Source: Spinacia oleracea
Taxonomy: Eukaryota > Streptophyta > Magnoliopsida > Caryophyllales > Amaranthaceae
Reading direction: 5' to 3'
Length of the DNA stretch: 64,000 bases
NCBI RefSeq assembly: GCF_020520425.1
Contig: NC_079491.1
Location: forward strand, 5,443,143-5,507,142
The translations under genes and the position numbers were made by a program. Position 1 is the first letter of the stretch. Every line of letters begins with the position of its first letter. The notes under the pieces were generated by a model. The model saw nothing but the letters and a program-made list of their open reading frames with translations. It ran no database searches and was not told the DNA's origin. This document shows positions 1-12,267 of this stretch, in pieces.

Positions 1-140
1 CAACCAAACAAAGACGGGAACAACTGTCGAAAATGTCTTTCATGATGGGTTAACGACGGGATTTTCCATTAACGACGACCCCTTTTTATGACGGGTTCGC
101 GAGAGGAAATACCGTCATTAATCAACAATTTTTTGTAGTG
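1..140. mobile_element. CACTA (CMC/EnSpm) transposon end, cut by the window edge
   Basis: The last bases before position 141 read TTTTTTGTAGTG, which on the other strand is CACTACAAAAAA, the usual terminus of plant CACTA elements. Upstream of it the short motif GACGGG and its complement CCCGTC recur several times in both orientations, as expected of CACTA subterminal repeats. Only this end is inside the window. The three bases after it (TAA) would be one copy of the 3-bp target duplication, but the partner lies outside. Confidence 0.75.
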
Positions 141-1075
141 TAATTTCTAGTCCAACCACTGACCAGTTGCGAAAGCGTTTGAGTTATTGGCTCGTTAGAT
201 CTGGCAGCATTCATGAGTAACTCGTTCAACTGTTATGCAAGTAAACTCCCAAAAGCTTCACTCAAGCAAGACAATTAGACCATTCATGTTGAGTCAGAGC
301 AAAAGCAAGGTATGAAGTCACTAAAGCGGGACTTTTGATACGCGCGTAGTCACTTATAGGTAATTAAATGGTGCAATAATATTTAGATATGATAGAGATG
401 ATTTTTTTTTAAAAAAAAAAAAAAAATTCCCCCAAACCTTTGAGATACTCCAGACACAAATAACGGCTATGTTATGAAAAGTCATTATTGCAAAAAAAAA
501 AAAAAAAAAAAAAAAGAGTTTGAAAAGGCAAGTTGTGTGGGAAAATGAAGGTGCACGCATGCATGTAGAACATACGTGCATTTGTACAACTCATATCTGA
601 TCTTCTACTTGCATGTATGATTGTATGGTCCAATTCAATAATATTATATAACACAAAATTATTCATACTACGTATTATATAATTATATAAATTTACTTAT
701 ATCGTATTGTCGGTCAAATAATACACAATTGATGTACTCTACACTTAGCTTATTGGCTACTACTATATTCAAACTATTTAATTTAGACCAAAACTATAAA
801 CACACATGAAGAACACCATCTATCTTTGCTACCTCAGCATGTTGGAGAGACACTCTACGATATGTTAATTACTTGCTTAGTGGATTTAACCATGATGATC
901 AATCGAGGAAGAAACCAATCACGATCGATATAGCTTGTGCAGTGGTCGGCCTGGTCTGGTGATGGTACATATGTAAAAGCGTACGTGGTTTATACGACTA
1001 TCCTAACTAGACCATAATATGTTATTTGGCGTGTGAGGTGTATGACACTATGCCTACATTACTAGTAATAAGTTA
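141..1075. other. AT-rich spacer, no gene seen
   Basis: Only AT-rich sequence is visible, with long homopolymer runs near 401-427 (T then A) and 493-514 (A). Short open frames here run through the homopolymers and resemble no protein. Confidence 0.6.
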
Positions 1076-1360
1076 CTCCCTCCGTATTTATTTAAGAGAT
1101 ACACTTGATCGGGCACGCATATTAAGAAAAAAAATTGAATGAAATAAAGTAATAAAAGAAGTGGGGTTGAGTAGATATTTTAATAAGGAAAACCAAGTGG
1201 GGACCATTTCATTTTAGGGAGTGGGGGGGTGGGGGTGGGTTGTAGATATATTATTTAATTAGATGTTGTGGTTGGTAGGTTACTAAAAATAGCAAATGTA
1301 TCTCTTAAATAAATACGGCCAGAAAAGGAAAGTGTATCCCTTAAATAAATATAGAGGGAG
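1076..1360. mobile_element. Stowaway-like MITE, family A, copy 1
   Basis: The element begins CTCCCTCCGTATTTATTTAA and ends with the imperfect complement ATATAGAGGGAG, flanked by TA on both sides, the Stowaway (Tc1/mariner) target duplication. The interior carries a second inverted copy of the AAATACGG/CTTAAATAAATACGGCC motif and a G-rich tract near 1217-1240. It codes for nothing. The same family recurs at 37074, 60552 and 62079. Confidence 0.85.
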
Positions 1361-2580
1361 TATATAGTAATAATCAACACGCTGGTAGAGAATAACTCGG
1401 TTTTTAAACTCTAAAAAGCTAAACATGCCTATTCGGAGTACATATAATAACTAGTAAAATAATATTTTTGTACGTACAAATAGTTTTCTCATTTCAACCA
1501 CATACGTGAATCATAAAAAAAAATATTTATTATATAAATGTTGCAACAACCGATCCAATATCTTATGTACACGTTCTATCTTACGGTCGATTCAATCAAT
1601 TAGTGGAGAGGATTTGAACGGGAACTAATCGATGGAGCAAACAGATGGATTATTGTAGATATATAAGTAACACTTAATTAGCTATAAATCATATATTACA
1701 AACTACAATTAACATTAAATACCAAAATTATTTGCAAATGGGAAAAAAAAAATACTTCTATTAGACAGCCAACAGACATACAGTACTATCATTATTGTTG
1801 TTATTATAATGTCAACAAGCACACGCTTGGGTTGAAAGGATTTTCCTAGTGTGGGCCCCCAAAGGCCCCAACCGTCAACGGAGAACATGGTAGGCCCAAA
1901 TTTAGGCCCAAGGTGTATGAAAGGGGTTTATCACACACACACACCACTTTAGCCTAATTGAAGTAATTAGACTCTTTAACCACACTCATAATTATGCTTA
2001 ACTATTTAGTAAGCAACACCACATGTCTTTGCATCTTTTGTTTGGACCACTTTTCTTTTATTTGATTCTCTAAATGACTCACCAATAGGTGTCTCCCATG
2101 CCTTTTTATTGAAAAAATGAGTGTGTGGCTCGGGCAATGACCCGGTTGCTATATTGAATAGTTACAATTTTAGGTTTTTCTTAAGTTTAATATTTGACCA
2201 AAATATATGTATTTCACAAAGTGAAAAACACCCATTAAGTTCCTCAACTACATAGATATACTACGTCATTTAACATGCCAAGTAATTTTTCAATCAGATC
2301 ATCTTAAAATTTGTATAACTTGTTTTCTAGTGGAACTAAGTGATTCAAATTAATAAACACCAAATTAGATATATATGCAGCTATGTAGTACGTTTCAATA
2401 GTTGATGCTTATGAGACTTACGATATCATGTTTCTTCATGGTTGTCCAAATGCGTTAATTATTAATTTTTTATTATCAAAATAGTCCATAGAAAATAAAA
2501 TGTTACATAAACTTTTTGTTGTTTTACACTTCACTTTAGCATTTATTTATAAATTAATGTAAAGAGATAAACAACAATTA
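1361..2580. other. Intergenic spacer, no gene seen
   Basis: AT-rich sequence without a convincing reading frame, splice pattern or recognisable repeat. A short GC-rich patch with GGCCC/GGGCC motifs lies near 1850-1915. Confidence 0.5.
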
Positions 2581-2582
2581 GT

Positions 2583-2720
2583 GGTTGGTTGAGATGGTAA
2601 TAAGAGTTATCATCTATGCTTAAGGTCTTCTGTTCGAACCTCATTGTAATGATATTTTATTGTCCATGACATAATATTTGGTGAGTGGATGGTGTGGCGT
2701 TAAAGGAAGAGTACTACGTG
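2583..2720 (+). mobile_element. Probable tRNA-derived SINE
   Basis: A stretch reading TGGTTGGTTGAGATGGTAA near 2583 resembles a pol III A box, and about 30 bases later TTCTGTTCGAACCTC holds a B-box core (GTTCGAACC). The spacing is that of a tRNA-derived SINE head. I could not define the tail or target duplications, so the ends are approximate. Confidence 0.45.
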
Positions 2721-2835
2721 GAACATAGACATTTTCCAAAACGTTGTTTAATATATTAGTATAGATTTGACGAAATAGAAATTAAGTTAGTCGCTAATAA
2801 GTCAGAGCTAACTGATCTTTACGGATAATAGAAGT

Positions 2836-3033
2836 ACCAATTTTTGTGGACCATGTCTAAAGAAGGTCGATAACTTCTTCCTAATAAATTCATAATAATT
2901 CTACTCACATTATGATACCAATTTTTGTGGACCATGTCTAAAGAAGGTCGATAACTTCTTCCTAATAAATTCATAATAATTCTACTCACATTATGATACC
3001 AATTTTTGTGGACCATGTCTAAAGAAGGTCAAT
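2836..3033. repeat. 81-bp tandem repeat, about 2.4 copies
   Basis: Units begin at 2836, 2917 and 2998 with ACCAATTTTTGTGGACCATG. The first two units are nearly identical over 81 bp and the third stops after about 36 bp. Because 81 is a multiple of three, the minus strand stays open through the repeats and yields a repetitive frame, which I do not regard as a gene. Confidence 0.9.
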
Positions 3034-3373
3034 AAATCACATTATGAATTTTTTTTTATTATTAAATTGGTATCATTGATACATATTTTGTTTGAATAAT
3101 GTGATTTAAGTCACAATTCACTTTAAAGAAACGTAGGGTTACTATGAAAAAATGGTTACTATATCTAAGAATTAAATGTGGTATTTAATTTATTATGGTC
3201 ACTATATGAACAACAAAAGTCCTTATACACGTAAAATAGATGCTAGAGAAAATGATTGATTTTGGGTCCATAGTAATATCATTGTGGACCAGGTTCACGC
3301 AATAATTATCCTAATAGAAGAGAAAAAATTGTTACAAGAAGTAAACGTCTGACATCTCTTAATTTTTATTTTA

Positions 3374-3519
3374 GGGAAGAAAGAAGGGATACTGAACAAG
3401 CATAGGTAGCCCAGCTAAGTAAGTTTTCACTTGAGTTACTCCCAAGCATTTTGGAGCTGATGGGACTCGATCGTGTGACCTCCAAGTCACAAGGTGAGTT
3501 CCCCACCAACTCCACCAGA
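3374..3519 (-). mobile_element. tRNA-derived SINE, family S1, copy 1
   Basis: Read on the minus strand it starts GGTGGAGTTGGTGGGGAACT (A-box like) and continues to GATCGAGTCCC (B-box like). A related copy lies at 16211-16335 with the same GAGTTGGTGGGGAACTCA head and GTGACTT segment. The tail region is degenerate. Two copies sharing pol III boxes support a SINE family rather than a tRNA gene; no cloverleaf can be folded. Confidence 0.6.
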
Positions 3520-4013
3520 GATATCTTATTTGTTGACAAAATACTTCGTATAATCGTATATATTATACTATTTTTTCGTTCCATATGAATCTTGATATTT
3601 ATTGTCATGCTATATAATTTTAGGTGATCCATTTTTATATGCCTATTAATTACTTTTACTATAAAATTTACGAGTATATCATCTATGTTATTAAAGCAAA
3701 GTGAAGGAGAACGAGAGAGCTGCAAAACCTCAATACGTACTCCTCTCTCAACTACTCTCCTATTTAGAAAACAATGAAAAAGGCAAGGGAACTCTGACAA
3801 TATTAATGATGATCTGGCATGTAGTGATCTTTCTGTCTGCCTGGTGGTGGTGTGAGATGCAATGCAATTTGTAATGGTATTAACAGTGTGGGTGAGTTGT
3901 TGCAAACCAGGTCTTCATATAATGTGAATGAGGAAAATTTGCAATACTACTTTAATTAAGTTAGGTTCTAGTACCACAAATTCATCGGAATTCATCTTCT
4001 AATCAAATGTTAA

Positions 4014-4353
4014 GGCTCCGTTTGGTAGGGTGTAAAACGTTTTCATTGTAAAATGATTTTTCATAGAAAACATTTTCAAGGGAAAACACAATTACAAACT
4101 AGTTTTCCTTTGTTTGGTAACTTAGAGGGAAATGGGAGAAGATGGTGAAGATTGAGGGGAAGAAAGGAGAGGAAGGTAATGAGGTAAGAAAGAAAAGTGG
4201 TTTCCCTCCCTTTCAAATGGAAAAGGGTTTTCCACCATTGAGGGAGTCATGGAAAATTGTTTTACATCCCTTACCCAACCAAACAACGTAAAATGAATGA
4301 AAAGGGGAAAATCATTTTCCATGAAAACGTTTTACGCCCTACCAAACGGAGCG
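4014..4353. mobile_element. Tourist-like (PIF/Harbinger) MITE
   Basis: The left end GGCTCCGTTTGGTAGGGTGT is matched at the right end by the complement ACGCCCTACCAAACGGAGCG, and the match continues inward (AAAACGTTTTCA/TGAAAACGTTTT). Both sides carry TAA (4011-4013 and 4354-4356), the 3-bp duplication typical of PIF/Harbinger elements. The interior has no transposase. Confidence 0.85.
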
Positions 4354-4356
4354 TAA

Positions 4357-5224
4357 ATGTAAATTAAATGTAACTGGATCAAGCGCAAGAGACATCAAAT
4401 TAACAGGAAAACTAAAAGAAGATAGAGTTCCAAAAGGTGAAATAGGCTGATCGGCTGCTTGCAACTGCTAGTGGGCTCTTTTTTGGGTTGATGTAACCAA
4501 GCGTTATTTGCTGTTAATCTTATGCAAAGTAGTGTAGTATAGATTAGATTAATCAATGAGCCAACTTAATTAGTGGTTAGTCAATGTATGCTCCATATAG
4601 ATATTTTATCAACTTAATTAGTGATACCCATAATTCAATATTCTAATTTCTACAAATGAGAAACTGATAAGAATGTCAAATATCTTCTCATAATAAACCA
4701 TCAACCAGTGGCTCATTCGCATCGAAAAAAATCAACCACTCATCATCTATGTCTTCTTATAAATACAATTGACTCGGAATCTTCTCACACAATACACGAT
4801 AACTCTATTATCATAAATTTTCGTAATGTAAGGTTATGTCTTAATTTTGTTTCCTTTTTAACTGAATACTCCTTAATAACAGCCTTGAAATAGAGAAAGT
4901 GAAATTGACGTAGATTCACTCATAACCTGCGTTTCATTCTATCGCTTCAAATAAAACATTATTAAATATAGAAAAAAAAATCTGTATAAGTCTTGTAGCA
5001 TCCATTACATTACATGACTAAACATAAATGCTGACTATTCACATGTAATTTAATTTCTTTTTAGAAATTTGGTTTCATAGATGTTCACTCCCTATATGAA
5101 AAAGAAAAGAAGAAAAATAAAACTTTTGGCGGGAGAATTTAAATAATGAAAAAAAAAGAGAAAAAAAAAACAGATCAGGTGTATTTTAAAGGAACTTGAG
5201 TAAAAGTTCCCATATACATATTGA
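4357..5224. other. FIM2 downstream flank
   Basis: This stretch lies downstream of the FIM2 stop codon on the minus strand. The part next to the gene presumably holds its 3' untranslated region. It is AT-rich with A-runs near 4970 and 5150-5170; I cannot place the poly(A) site and see no other gene. Confidence 0.5.
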
Positions 5225-8200
5225 TCACATATATACATCTAATGATGATTCGGATGCAGCATCATCCAGTGTCGAATTCGACATTGTTTCCGACTGACTT
5301 CCATTCTCACTGTCTGAAGAACTGGATGACTTATCTTCTACAGGTTGATTCAAGCACCAATACATTATGCTTGCTGTTAAAGTCAGGATCATCTTTTGGT
5401 TCACCTGATAAACATGATGCACGTATTGATTAATCATTAGTTAATCGAGGTTGATTAAGTAGAGTTATTCTAATGATTGTTTGATCCAAGCATATTTCAT
5501 GAAACTTATTAATCATAATCATCATCCTATACTACATCTTTTGGTTGACCTGATAAACTCATAAACATGATGCACGTATTGATTAATCATAGTTAATTGA
5601 GGTTGATTAAGTAGACGTATTCTGATAATGAAATGTTTGATCCAAGAATATTTCAAGAAACTTGTTAATCATAATCATCACCCTATACTAATTAAGAAGC
5701 TGTATTCAACAAGACGGATCCACTAACATACAGGCTAGAACATGATGTTAGATTAGCTACCAAGATTCTACACTAATGGTCATTTTTTTTTGTGTTAAAA
5801 ATACTGAAGCAACAAGGAAGATTGTTTGATCCAAGCATATTTCAAGAAACTTATTAATCATAAGTCATAACCATCATCCTATACTAATTAAGAAGCTGTA
5901 TTCAACAAGATGGACCACTAACATACAGGATAGAACATGATGTTAGATTAGCTACCAAAATTTTACACTAGTGGTCATTAGTCTTTTGTGTTAAAAATAC
6001 TGAAGCAACGAGGAAGACATCAATGAATGTCGCGTACCTCAGTGATGTCGTCAGGAAGCAAAAATATCGAACATCCAAGTTTCCTCGCGATACTGATTAT
6101 ATAGGAGGCATTCATCTTTTTCTCCTCGTCTGAAAATAAGTCCAATTTGAAATGTCAATTGGCTAAAAGACTTAAGCTGAACATGCACATACTTTTAGGA
6201 TTTATTCTGGATGTATGTCATGCAATACAAGACATTTATCCGAATAATTTCTATTGCAAATATAAGATGGTATAAAAACTTAAAACTCTACTTGCAGAAA
6301 ATGATATCAGGAGAAGTCATGGGAAATTATTTAATTAAGTTATAGAAGATATATACTTGGTAGATTTCAGCTGACTAGCTAATATGAGAAATATTTTCGA
6401 ATTTTTCAAGTCATTATGACACAGATGCACAATTGCATTTTTTTAACATTGCAGGCTAGCCATTTTCCAATTTCTAGATAGAACTCAGAAGGAATCGTGA
6501 TCAAGCTTCAAAGCCGCGTATGTCCTCTACAAACTATATGATGTATCTGTAAGACAACTTAAATGTGAAATTTTACAAAAGACAAGAAACCAGTTTGAAA
6601 ATCGCCTGATTACTTAATACAGAGTAAACCACAGCAGATCCTCCTTAACTGAGTACCATATCCTAAATGTTGCTTTAGCAAGCTTATGATTTTTCTTTGT
6701 TGAATCTGTTTTTCTATGGATCTAGACAATTATTAGGTAAAATTCACAGTTCTACATATTCTGTATTTCACTGACAGATTTCTCAGACAGTCAGGAGATG
6801 AGTTACTGATATAAATTGGCCTCTATCAGGTAATATACTAATGAGATACTCAGAAAAGAGCTCTTGAATTCCACCTTATTGAACTTCTCTTGTTTTAAGA
6901 TATAGCAATGCAATTATTCAAGTTAGTATCTTATGCAACCAGAAGAAAACAAGGTCAGACAAGATAGTAACCAATGAGTTTTGAGAATCTTTCACGCAAC
7001 TAAACACAGTTCGCAACATGATAGGAAAACCAAGCTGTGATAAATTCTGGAAGTGCATACCACTTATTCCCTTCGTAACAAGGCTCCAATTTACTACTCT
7101 TGGCTGAACCGCACTGAGAAGCTCAAGGAAAAACATGCCATTTGATAAACTCTTATCCTGTAAAACATTTCATCAAGCTTTAGAAGCTACCAAGCTAACG
7201 GTGTGACTTTCATGCATAAAAAGACATTATTAAACTAAACACATAAAACTCATTTCAGCATCGTCTGTGAATTTGGACTAGTGCCTGATTGAAAAATTAT
7301 ACTTTGTGATAAAAGTACACAATAAAGACAAGATCAGCTGAGTGACAAATGGATCAACCTAAACATTATGAAGTTTGACTTGGGACTAGGGCAAGGCCCT
7401 CTTTAGCATTGTGGTGATAATGTTGATGGTAAGAGTAATAAGAATGTTCCATCAAAAAAATGAGGAATAAGAATGGATTTCTATACCTTAAAACTTTTCA
7501 TATGTGACTGCCCTCCGGAGTTTTTCACTTGACTGTTGGCCCATTCTAGTATATCAGCATCAGTGATTTCCTTCCCATGAGAATGGAACCTTAAGTTCCT
7601 TACGAGTTGGATCATGTGGCATCGCATTAATTGCCACAAGTAAGCTGAAAAATATGAAATTCAGAATTATATTATAGTCCATTGTGTAAAGTATATTGCA
7701 TTATTCAACTAATGAAAAATTACCACATACCTAAAATCAACTTTTTATTTCCTTGCACAATATCATTTCCAGCAATATTGACCAAAGAGAACTTCAATTG
7801 CTTCCCAAGTTTTATTGCATTATTACAATTCTCAACCTTTTTAAAAGGCATCTTGATGGGTGGCTTATTTGCAATCTTCCAATTGACAATCCTTGGTGAG
7901 ACCTTGTCCAGTGTCTCTAAGAGTATCCATCTACAAGCAACAGGATTCAGAGTATGATATAAATTACAGATTCACATGTAATGGAGCAACTACATAATAT
8001 GCATTTCGCTTAAAATAAGAAATTAAACAAGTTTTAGATGTTTTCTCCATCAGTGTTTTTTGTGTTATATATTATCCTATATGGAGTAATTGATTGTTAG
8101 ATTGTACTCACCCATCCCTTAGATCTTCAAATACATTGTCTATGCATGTTGAATTGCCAAGACTATTTAACCAAAAGCGGAAAGCTCTTTCTTCCCGTGA

Positions 8201-11200
8201 GACTTGAGCATCATCTGCTGAAGTTTCAAGAAACGATATGTTTTTTGTTTGGGTAGACAGCCCATTCCTGTCACAGAAACAGTCGATAATTCACAAATAT
8301 GTTCCTCTTGTTTCACCAGAAGGATAAAAAATATGAAAAGTAAACATACACTATTTTAGCAAAATGCAAGCAAATACTTCATATACAATATATCTGTAAA
8401 TGTCAATATAATGCACATGACCACTGAATTTGAATCTTGTCCTTCTAAGTTTTAACTCTTATTGCAAGGCTCACTCATCACTCATCAGAATACCAACAAG
8501 GTAAATAGGTACTTGCATAAAAAAGACATGTAATGATGTATTAAAAAAAAAACATTTAAGAAAAAGGGTCATGATGCATTAGAAATTTAAAACTACAGAA
8601 TGGTCCAGAATTATTAGTTTGAAAGTATCATTTCTCACCTGTGCTGAAATATGTGTGCAACAAAGGCAAGGTTGAGATTTGGTGAACCTTCCACTATGTC
8701 CTTAGCTGTCAAGTATCTTTTGCAGCCCATTTTATCAGCATGTTCAAGTACTAAATTTGCTTTCTGTAGAGGATCCTTTACTGTCAATGTCCTTGGATTA
8801 CTGTGCTCTGGGGCAAGGACGTTTAAAAGATGAGCATAAGCTTCTCCATCCTACAGTAAGTTTTCACATTTTATCAGCAACTCTATAAACAAGTTACTAA
8901 GCCATCTCTTGGGGAAAAAATAAATCAGACACAAAATTGTCTCATCCAGTATATACAATAACAAAGTTCAATTGCAAGAAACACCACACCAAGAGTGTAA
9001 CAAAAAATCCAAGGGTCTATCCGACTTATATTATATAGAGAAAAAAAAAATCCAACCATTGACCTTTATATCAGAGGAAAAGTTGGGGAAAGAATAAATC
9101 AGACACAAAATTGTCTCATCCAGTATATACAATAACAAAGTTCAATTGCAAGAAACACCACACCAAGAGTGTAACAAAAAATCCAAGGGTCTATCCGACT
9201 TATATTATATAGAGAAAAAAAATCCAACCATTTACCTTTATATCAGAGGAAAAGTTAGTGACAACTTTCTTGTATTCTGACTTTTTTAGTTGGAAGTTCA
9301 TCCATCTCAACAAGATTTTCTCTGGTGGAAGACTCAGCAACTCTTCTGCGTCCTAAGAATTTGAGAAACTTAAATTAGATATTGAGACTAGAATTTAACA
9401 TTCTGATGTAGAATCTGAGTATCAGGTATGGAAGAAACTCACCTCACTGCTGTCCACTAGCTCAACCAACTGAGGCGTTTTCTTTAAGTTGAGGTCTGCC
9501 AAAAGTTGTATCTACAAAAAAACAATGTATAATGAGGTCAATGTCTGATTGTAGGTGTAATGCCTGTATACTATGCATTAGCTATCAACTAAGAAGTATA
9601 CTTCTTAGTTCAAGTGAAAAAGGAGCATTTTTTATCATGGTTATGAATATATATATCTCATGAACACTAGAAGACAACACTCGTATGATAGATTCCTACC
9701 TTGATGATTTGAGCAATTAATCCCACCACAAGATGACGCTGTAAACAAACCATTAATGATATCAGTATTTCTTGTCAAAACAATGCAACAATCAGTAAAA
9801 TTAAGATACAGCCAACAACATAAGATTTATTATACATCATGAAAAAAACAAAAACAAGAAAAAAAGGATTCAGAATATTAGAAGGATTGGTAGACTAAAT
9901 GTCATTTGTCTGTGTACCCTAAATTCTCAATCCTTTCATAAGCTCAACTTCTCAAGTATTACAAACTACGGTTGTATGCCTAAGTCAAGCAGGTGACAGT
10001 GTAGCATGCATCGGTGCATGTGAAACAAAGCAGCACTATTTTCGGATTCATATAGATAAAATTTGGATAGACCACAGTTGAAAACTTGAAATGTCTGTTT
10101 TATGAGATTCAGCTTCTTCTAAACTAGTTGCAACTTGCAAATATAGCAAGGGTTTTTCCAATCCATGACCATGATAGTGTCATCTTTTCTGCATTCTTTT
10201 CTTCAAATGGATATCAATGGCTATTGACTCATCTTGAATTTAGACCATTTGTAACAAGCAGAAAAACTCTTCTTATTATTGGTAAAATTAGCAAAGGCGA
10301 GAAGATGAAATATACAAGTGAAGAATACTCTCAAAGAGTGAATTCATCTTACCCTTCCTTCAATGAAATCTTGTGTACCAATATTAACCACTGTACACCC
10401 AATAGCCTTAGCTGAATTAAGGCATAGAGTGTGGTTTTCATTTCTTTCCCACGGATTGAGCAATCTCTTCATGTTAACAGCACGTTCATCAATCGTCCCA
10501 GGAACAGCAACATTGATAAGTTTACTGCATTTTTTAACAAAGCTAATTTGAAAAACTTGCCACAATATCAAAGGTAATGAATCCCAAATGAGAATTGTAG
10601 TACAAATGTTAAGAGGGTAAGAGTATTAACCATAAAAGAACACCATCCTTAACAATCTCAAACAAATCATTGGTTGAGGGATCAATAGGAAGGTATTGCT
10701 TCAAGAACTTGTCTTCTCCAAGATAATTGTTGATATGTGAGACATATGACGATTTCTCTGACTCGCTTATTGTATGAAGCAATGTTGTTGTAGCAGCCTT
10801 AAGAAAGGCTGATGAATTCTTAGCTGGACTTCCCATTTTTGAACTTGCATGTGCGTGCAGTTTCAAATACACCTGTATTCACCCACAAAGCTCTTCCTCT
10901 TTTAGACCACATTTTAGTTCTCCTTACTTTAGACTAGACATAATTATATCTAAGGGAAAGAAAAAGATTAAGACAACTTCACTGATTATAATACTCCCTC
11001 CTTTAATCTCAGCTCAATCAAGCTAACCACCACTCCCTCCTTCCGCAATCAATAACCACGTTGATATTGTAACTTAAGCTAATAATCCGACAACTAAATC
11101 CAGACCGAGGGAGTAACTAGCAGTACTGTATCCTAAACATTTCAATTTTCCAGTATCCAATTGATATCCAGATTGTTTTTACATCCTTCAAACTCAGCTC

Positions 11201-11859
11201 GTTCAAACTAATAAGTAATAACCACTCCCCCTTCCCCGATTAATAATACTTTGATAGCGTAACTTAAACTAATAATTCAACAACTAATTCAGCACCGAGT
11301 ACTTTATCCTAAACATTTCAATTTACAACACAGAGGATCATCATCATCATTTTTCTAATTTTCTACTCCAAAACAAACATTTAGTTGGATAATCAACCAA
11401 ATAACCATTTGAATCATGTGTTAAGCTCCTAAATCAGTGATCATAAAAATCAGACCGAATTTAATCTCCAAAATATTGAAACAGAAATTTAAAAAATGAG
11501 TGACTTACCCTAAGAAAGAGCTCAAAATCAACCTCATCACTCATCTCCTGATAATTACTCCGTAGAAACGAATCTCTCTCTTCTTCAGTCAAATTCTCTC
11601 CAACAACTTTAAGCTTCGACATCTTCGACGACAAATCGGCAAGAGTAAGAGGTCCACTCTCTCTCCTAAACGTATGGTACTGCATTCAACAACGACAAAC
11701 AATCATAACAAATTAACACTTTATTATTCAATTTAAGATCTGAAAAAACTCAGATTAAGCGAGTTAAACCTGAGATTTCAATGTCCGAAGCTCGACTTGA
11801 GTGAACTGATTATGGAGCCATGGATCTGAACACAGAATTCCGATGTATCCACCTGTCAT
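5225..11859 (-). CDS. FIM2: Fimbrin (actin-bundling protein), FIM2 type
   Basis: Fimbrins cross-link actin filaments into bundles in the cytoplasm through two actin-binding modules, each made of two calponin-homology (CH) domains. Coding exons, in transcript order: 11770-11859, 11509-11679, 10631-10872, 10353-10524, 9700-9738, 9443-9511, 9236-9352, 8639-8850, 8112-8267, 7731-7930, 7487-7644, 7061-7157, 6038-6129, 5225-5404. All joins are GT-AG and keep frame: 664 aa, near the usual plant size of about 690. It starts [15 protein letters not shown], with an EF-hand-like region to about residue 110. CH1 spans about 123-242 ([20 protein letters not shown]), CH2 268-371, CH3 394-500 ([16 protein letters not shown]) and CH4 516-628. 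The last 40 residues are Ser/Asp/Glu-rich. From memory the sequence is closer to Arabidopsis FIM2 (At5g48460) than to FIM1 (shared [27 protein letters not shown]). Introns 7 and 13 carry duplicated exon edges, described separately. Confidence 0.95.
5390..5690. repeat. Tandem duplication copying the FIM2 exon 14 acceptor
   Basis: Segment 5390-5534 is repeated at 5535-5690 with about a dozen differences. The first segment contains the true 3' splice site and first codons of FIM2 exon 14 (CAG at 5405-5407). The second copy, which the transcript meets first, repeats CAG followed by GTCAACCAAAAGATG at 5549, so an acceptor and five codons (VNQKM) exist twice. After the copied codons the reading frame meets TAG. 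Confidence 0.9.
5634..6016. repeat. Second tandem duplication in FIM2 intron 13
   Basis: Segment 5634-5820 (starting TGTTTGATCCAAG) recurs at 5823-6016 with small indels and substitutions. It overlaps the end of the neighbouring duplication, so the TGTTTGATCCAAG stretch occurs three times in this intron. It ends about 20 bp from exon 13. Confidence 0.85.
8909..9256. repeat. Tandem duplication copying the FIM2 exon 7 donor
   Basis: About 174 bp at 9083-9256 is repeated at 8909-9084. The right copy spans the end of FIM2 exon 7, whose true donor reads AAAG|GTAAATGG (minus strand, exon end 9236). The left copy, now inside intron 7, repeats about 20 exon bases and reads AAAG|GTCAATGG, so a weaker second 5' splice site follows the real one. 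Copies differ mainly in the length of an A-run and a few single bases, which suggests a recent event. Confidence 0.9.
11008..11324. repeat. Diverged tandem duplication in FIM2 intron 2
   Basis: Segments 11008-11149 and 11193-11324 share CTCAGCTC, CCACTCCC, GTAACTTAA, CTAATAAT and TCCTAAACATTTCAATTT in the same order, with many substitutions. The duplication is older than those in introns 7 and 13 of the same gene. Confidence 0.7.
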
Positions 11860-12251
11860 TGATGAATTAGTTGAAGGATTTTGATCGAATTTGTGGAGTT
11901 GTGTTCTTCGTTATCAGTGATCAGTGGAGAGGTTTCTCTCTCTTCACTGCAAAGTAAGGGAGGAATGAGAGGGAGAGGGGGGGAAGAAGGGAGTAGGCCG
12001 TAGAAGCAGAGCTGTCAGAGTTGTAGAGCAAAAGCAGTTTTTTTTTGTTGTTGAGAATTCAAACTATGACTGATTTGCCCTCCCCTCCCTCGTTTTACCG
12101 TTGGTAGGAGGAGGGTTGTGCTCGTTAATTCAAATTGTTTTGGACGTAAAGATTATGTACACTATTAAACAATGTATTTTCTAAACTTACGAGCCTTCTA
12201 AATTATTACGAAAATAGAGATGTTGCGAAATTCGTTGAATTATTTTACGTT
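11860..12251. other. FIM2 5' flank
   Basis: The stretch next to the FIM2 start codon (11860-12060) is rich in pyrimidines on the minus strand (CCCTTCTTCCCCCCCTCTCC near 11970-11995), typical of a plant 5' untranslated leader. No clear TATA box could be placed. Beyond 12060 I see no feature. Confidence 0.5.
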
Positions 12252-12267
12252 ATAATCTTCATTTTTC

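Noticed and set aside
354-666. Two minus-strand open frames of 64-75 codons
   Set aside because: Both run through long T homopolymers and translate into phenylalanine runs; no similarity or splice context.
3366-3905. 179-codon minus-strand open frame
   Set aside because: It overlaps a SINE and has no similarity that I recognise; its end reads through the SINE's tRNA-like head.
10994-11113. Possible Stowaway MITE (CTCCCTCC ... GAGGGAG with TA) in FIM2 intron 2
   Set aside because: The inverted match covers only about 7 bp, and the right end falls within a diverged tandem duplication that explains the sequence better.
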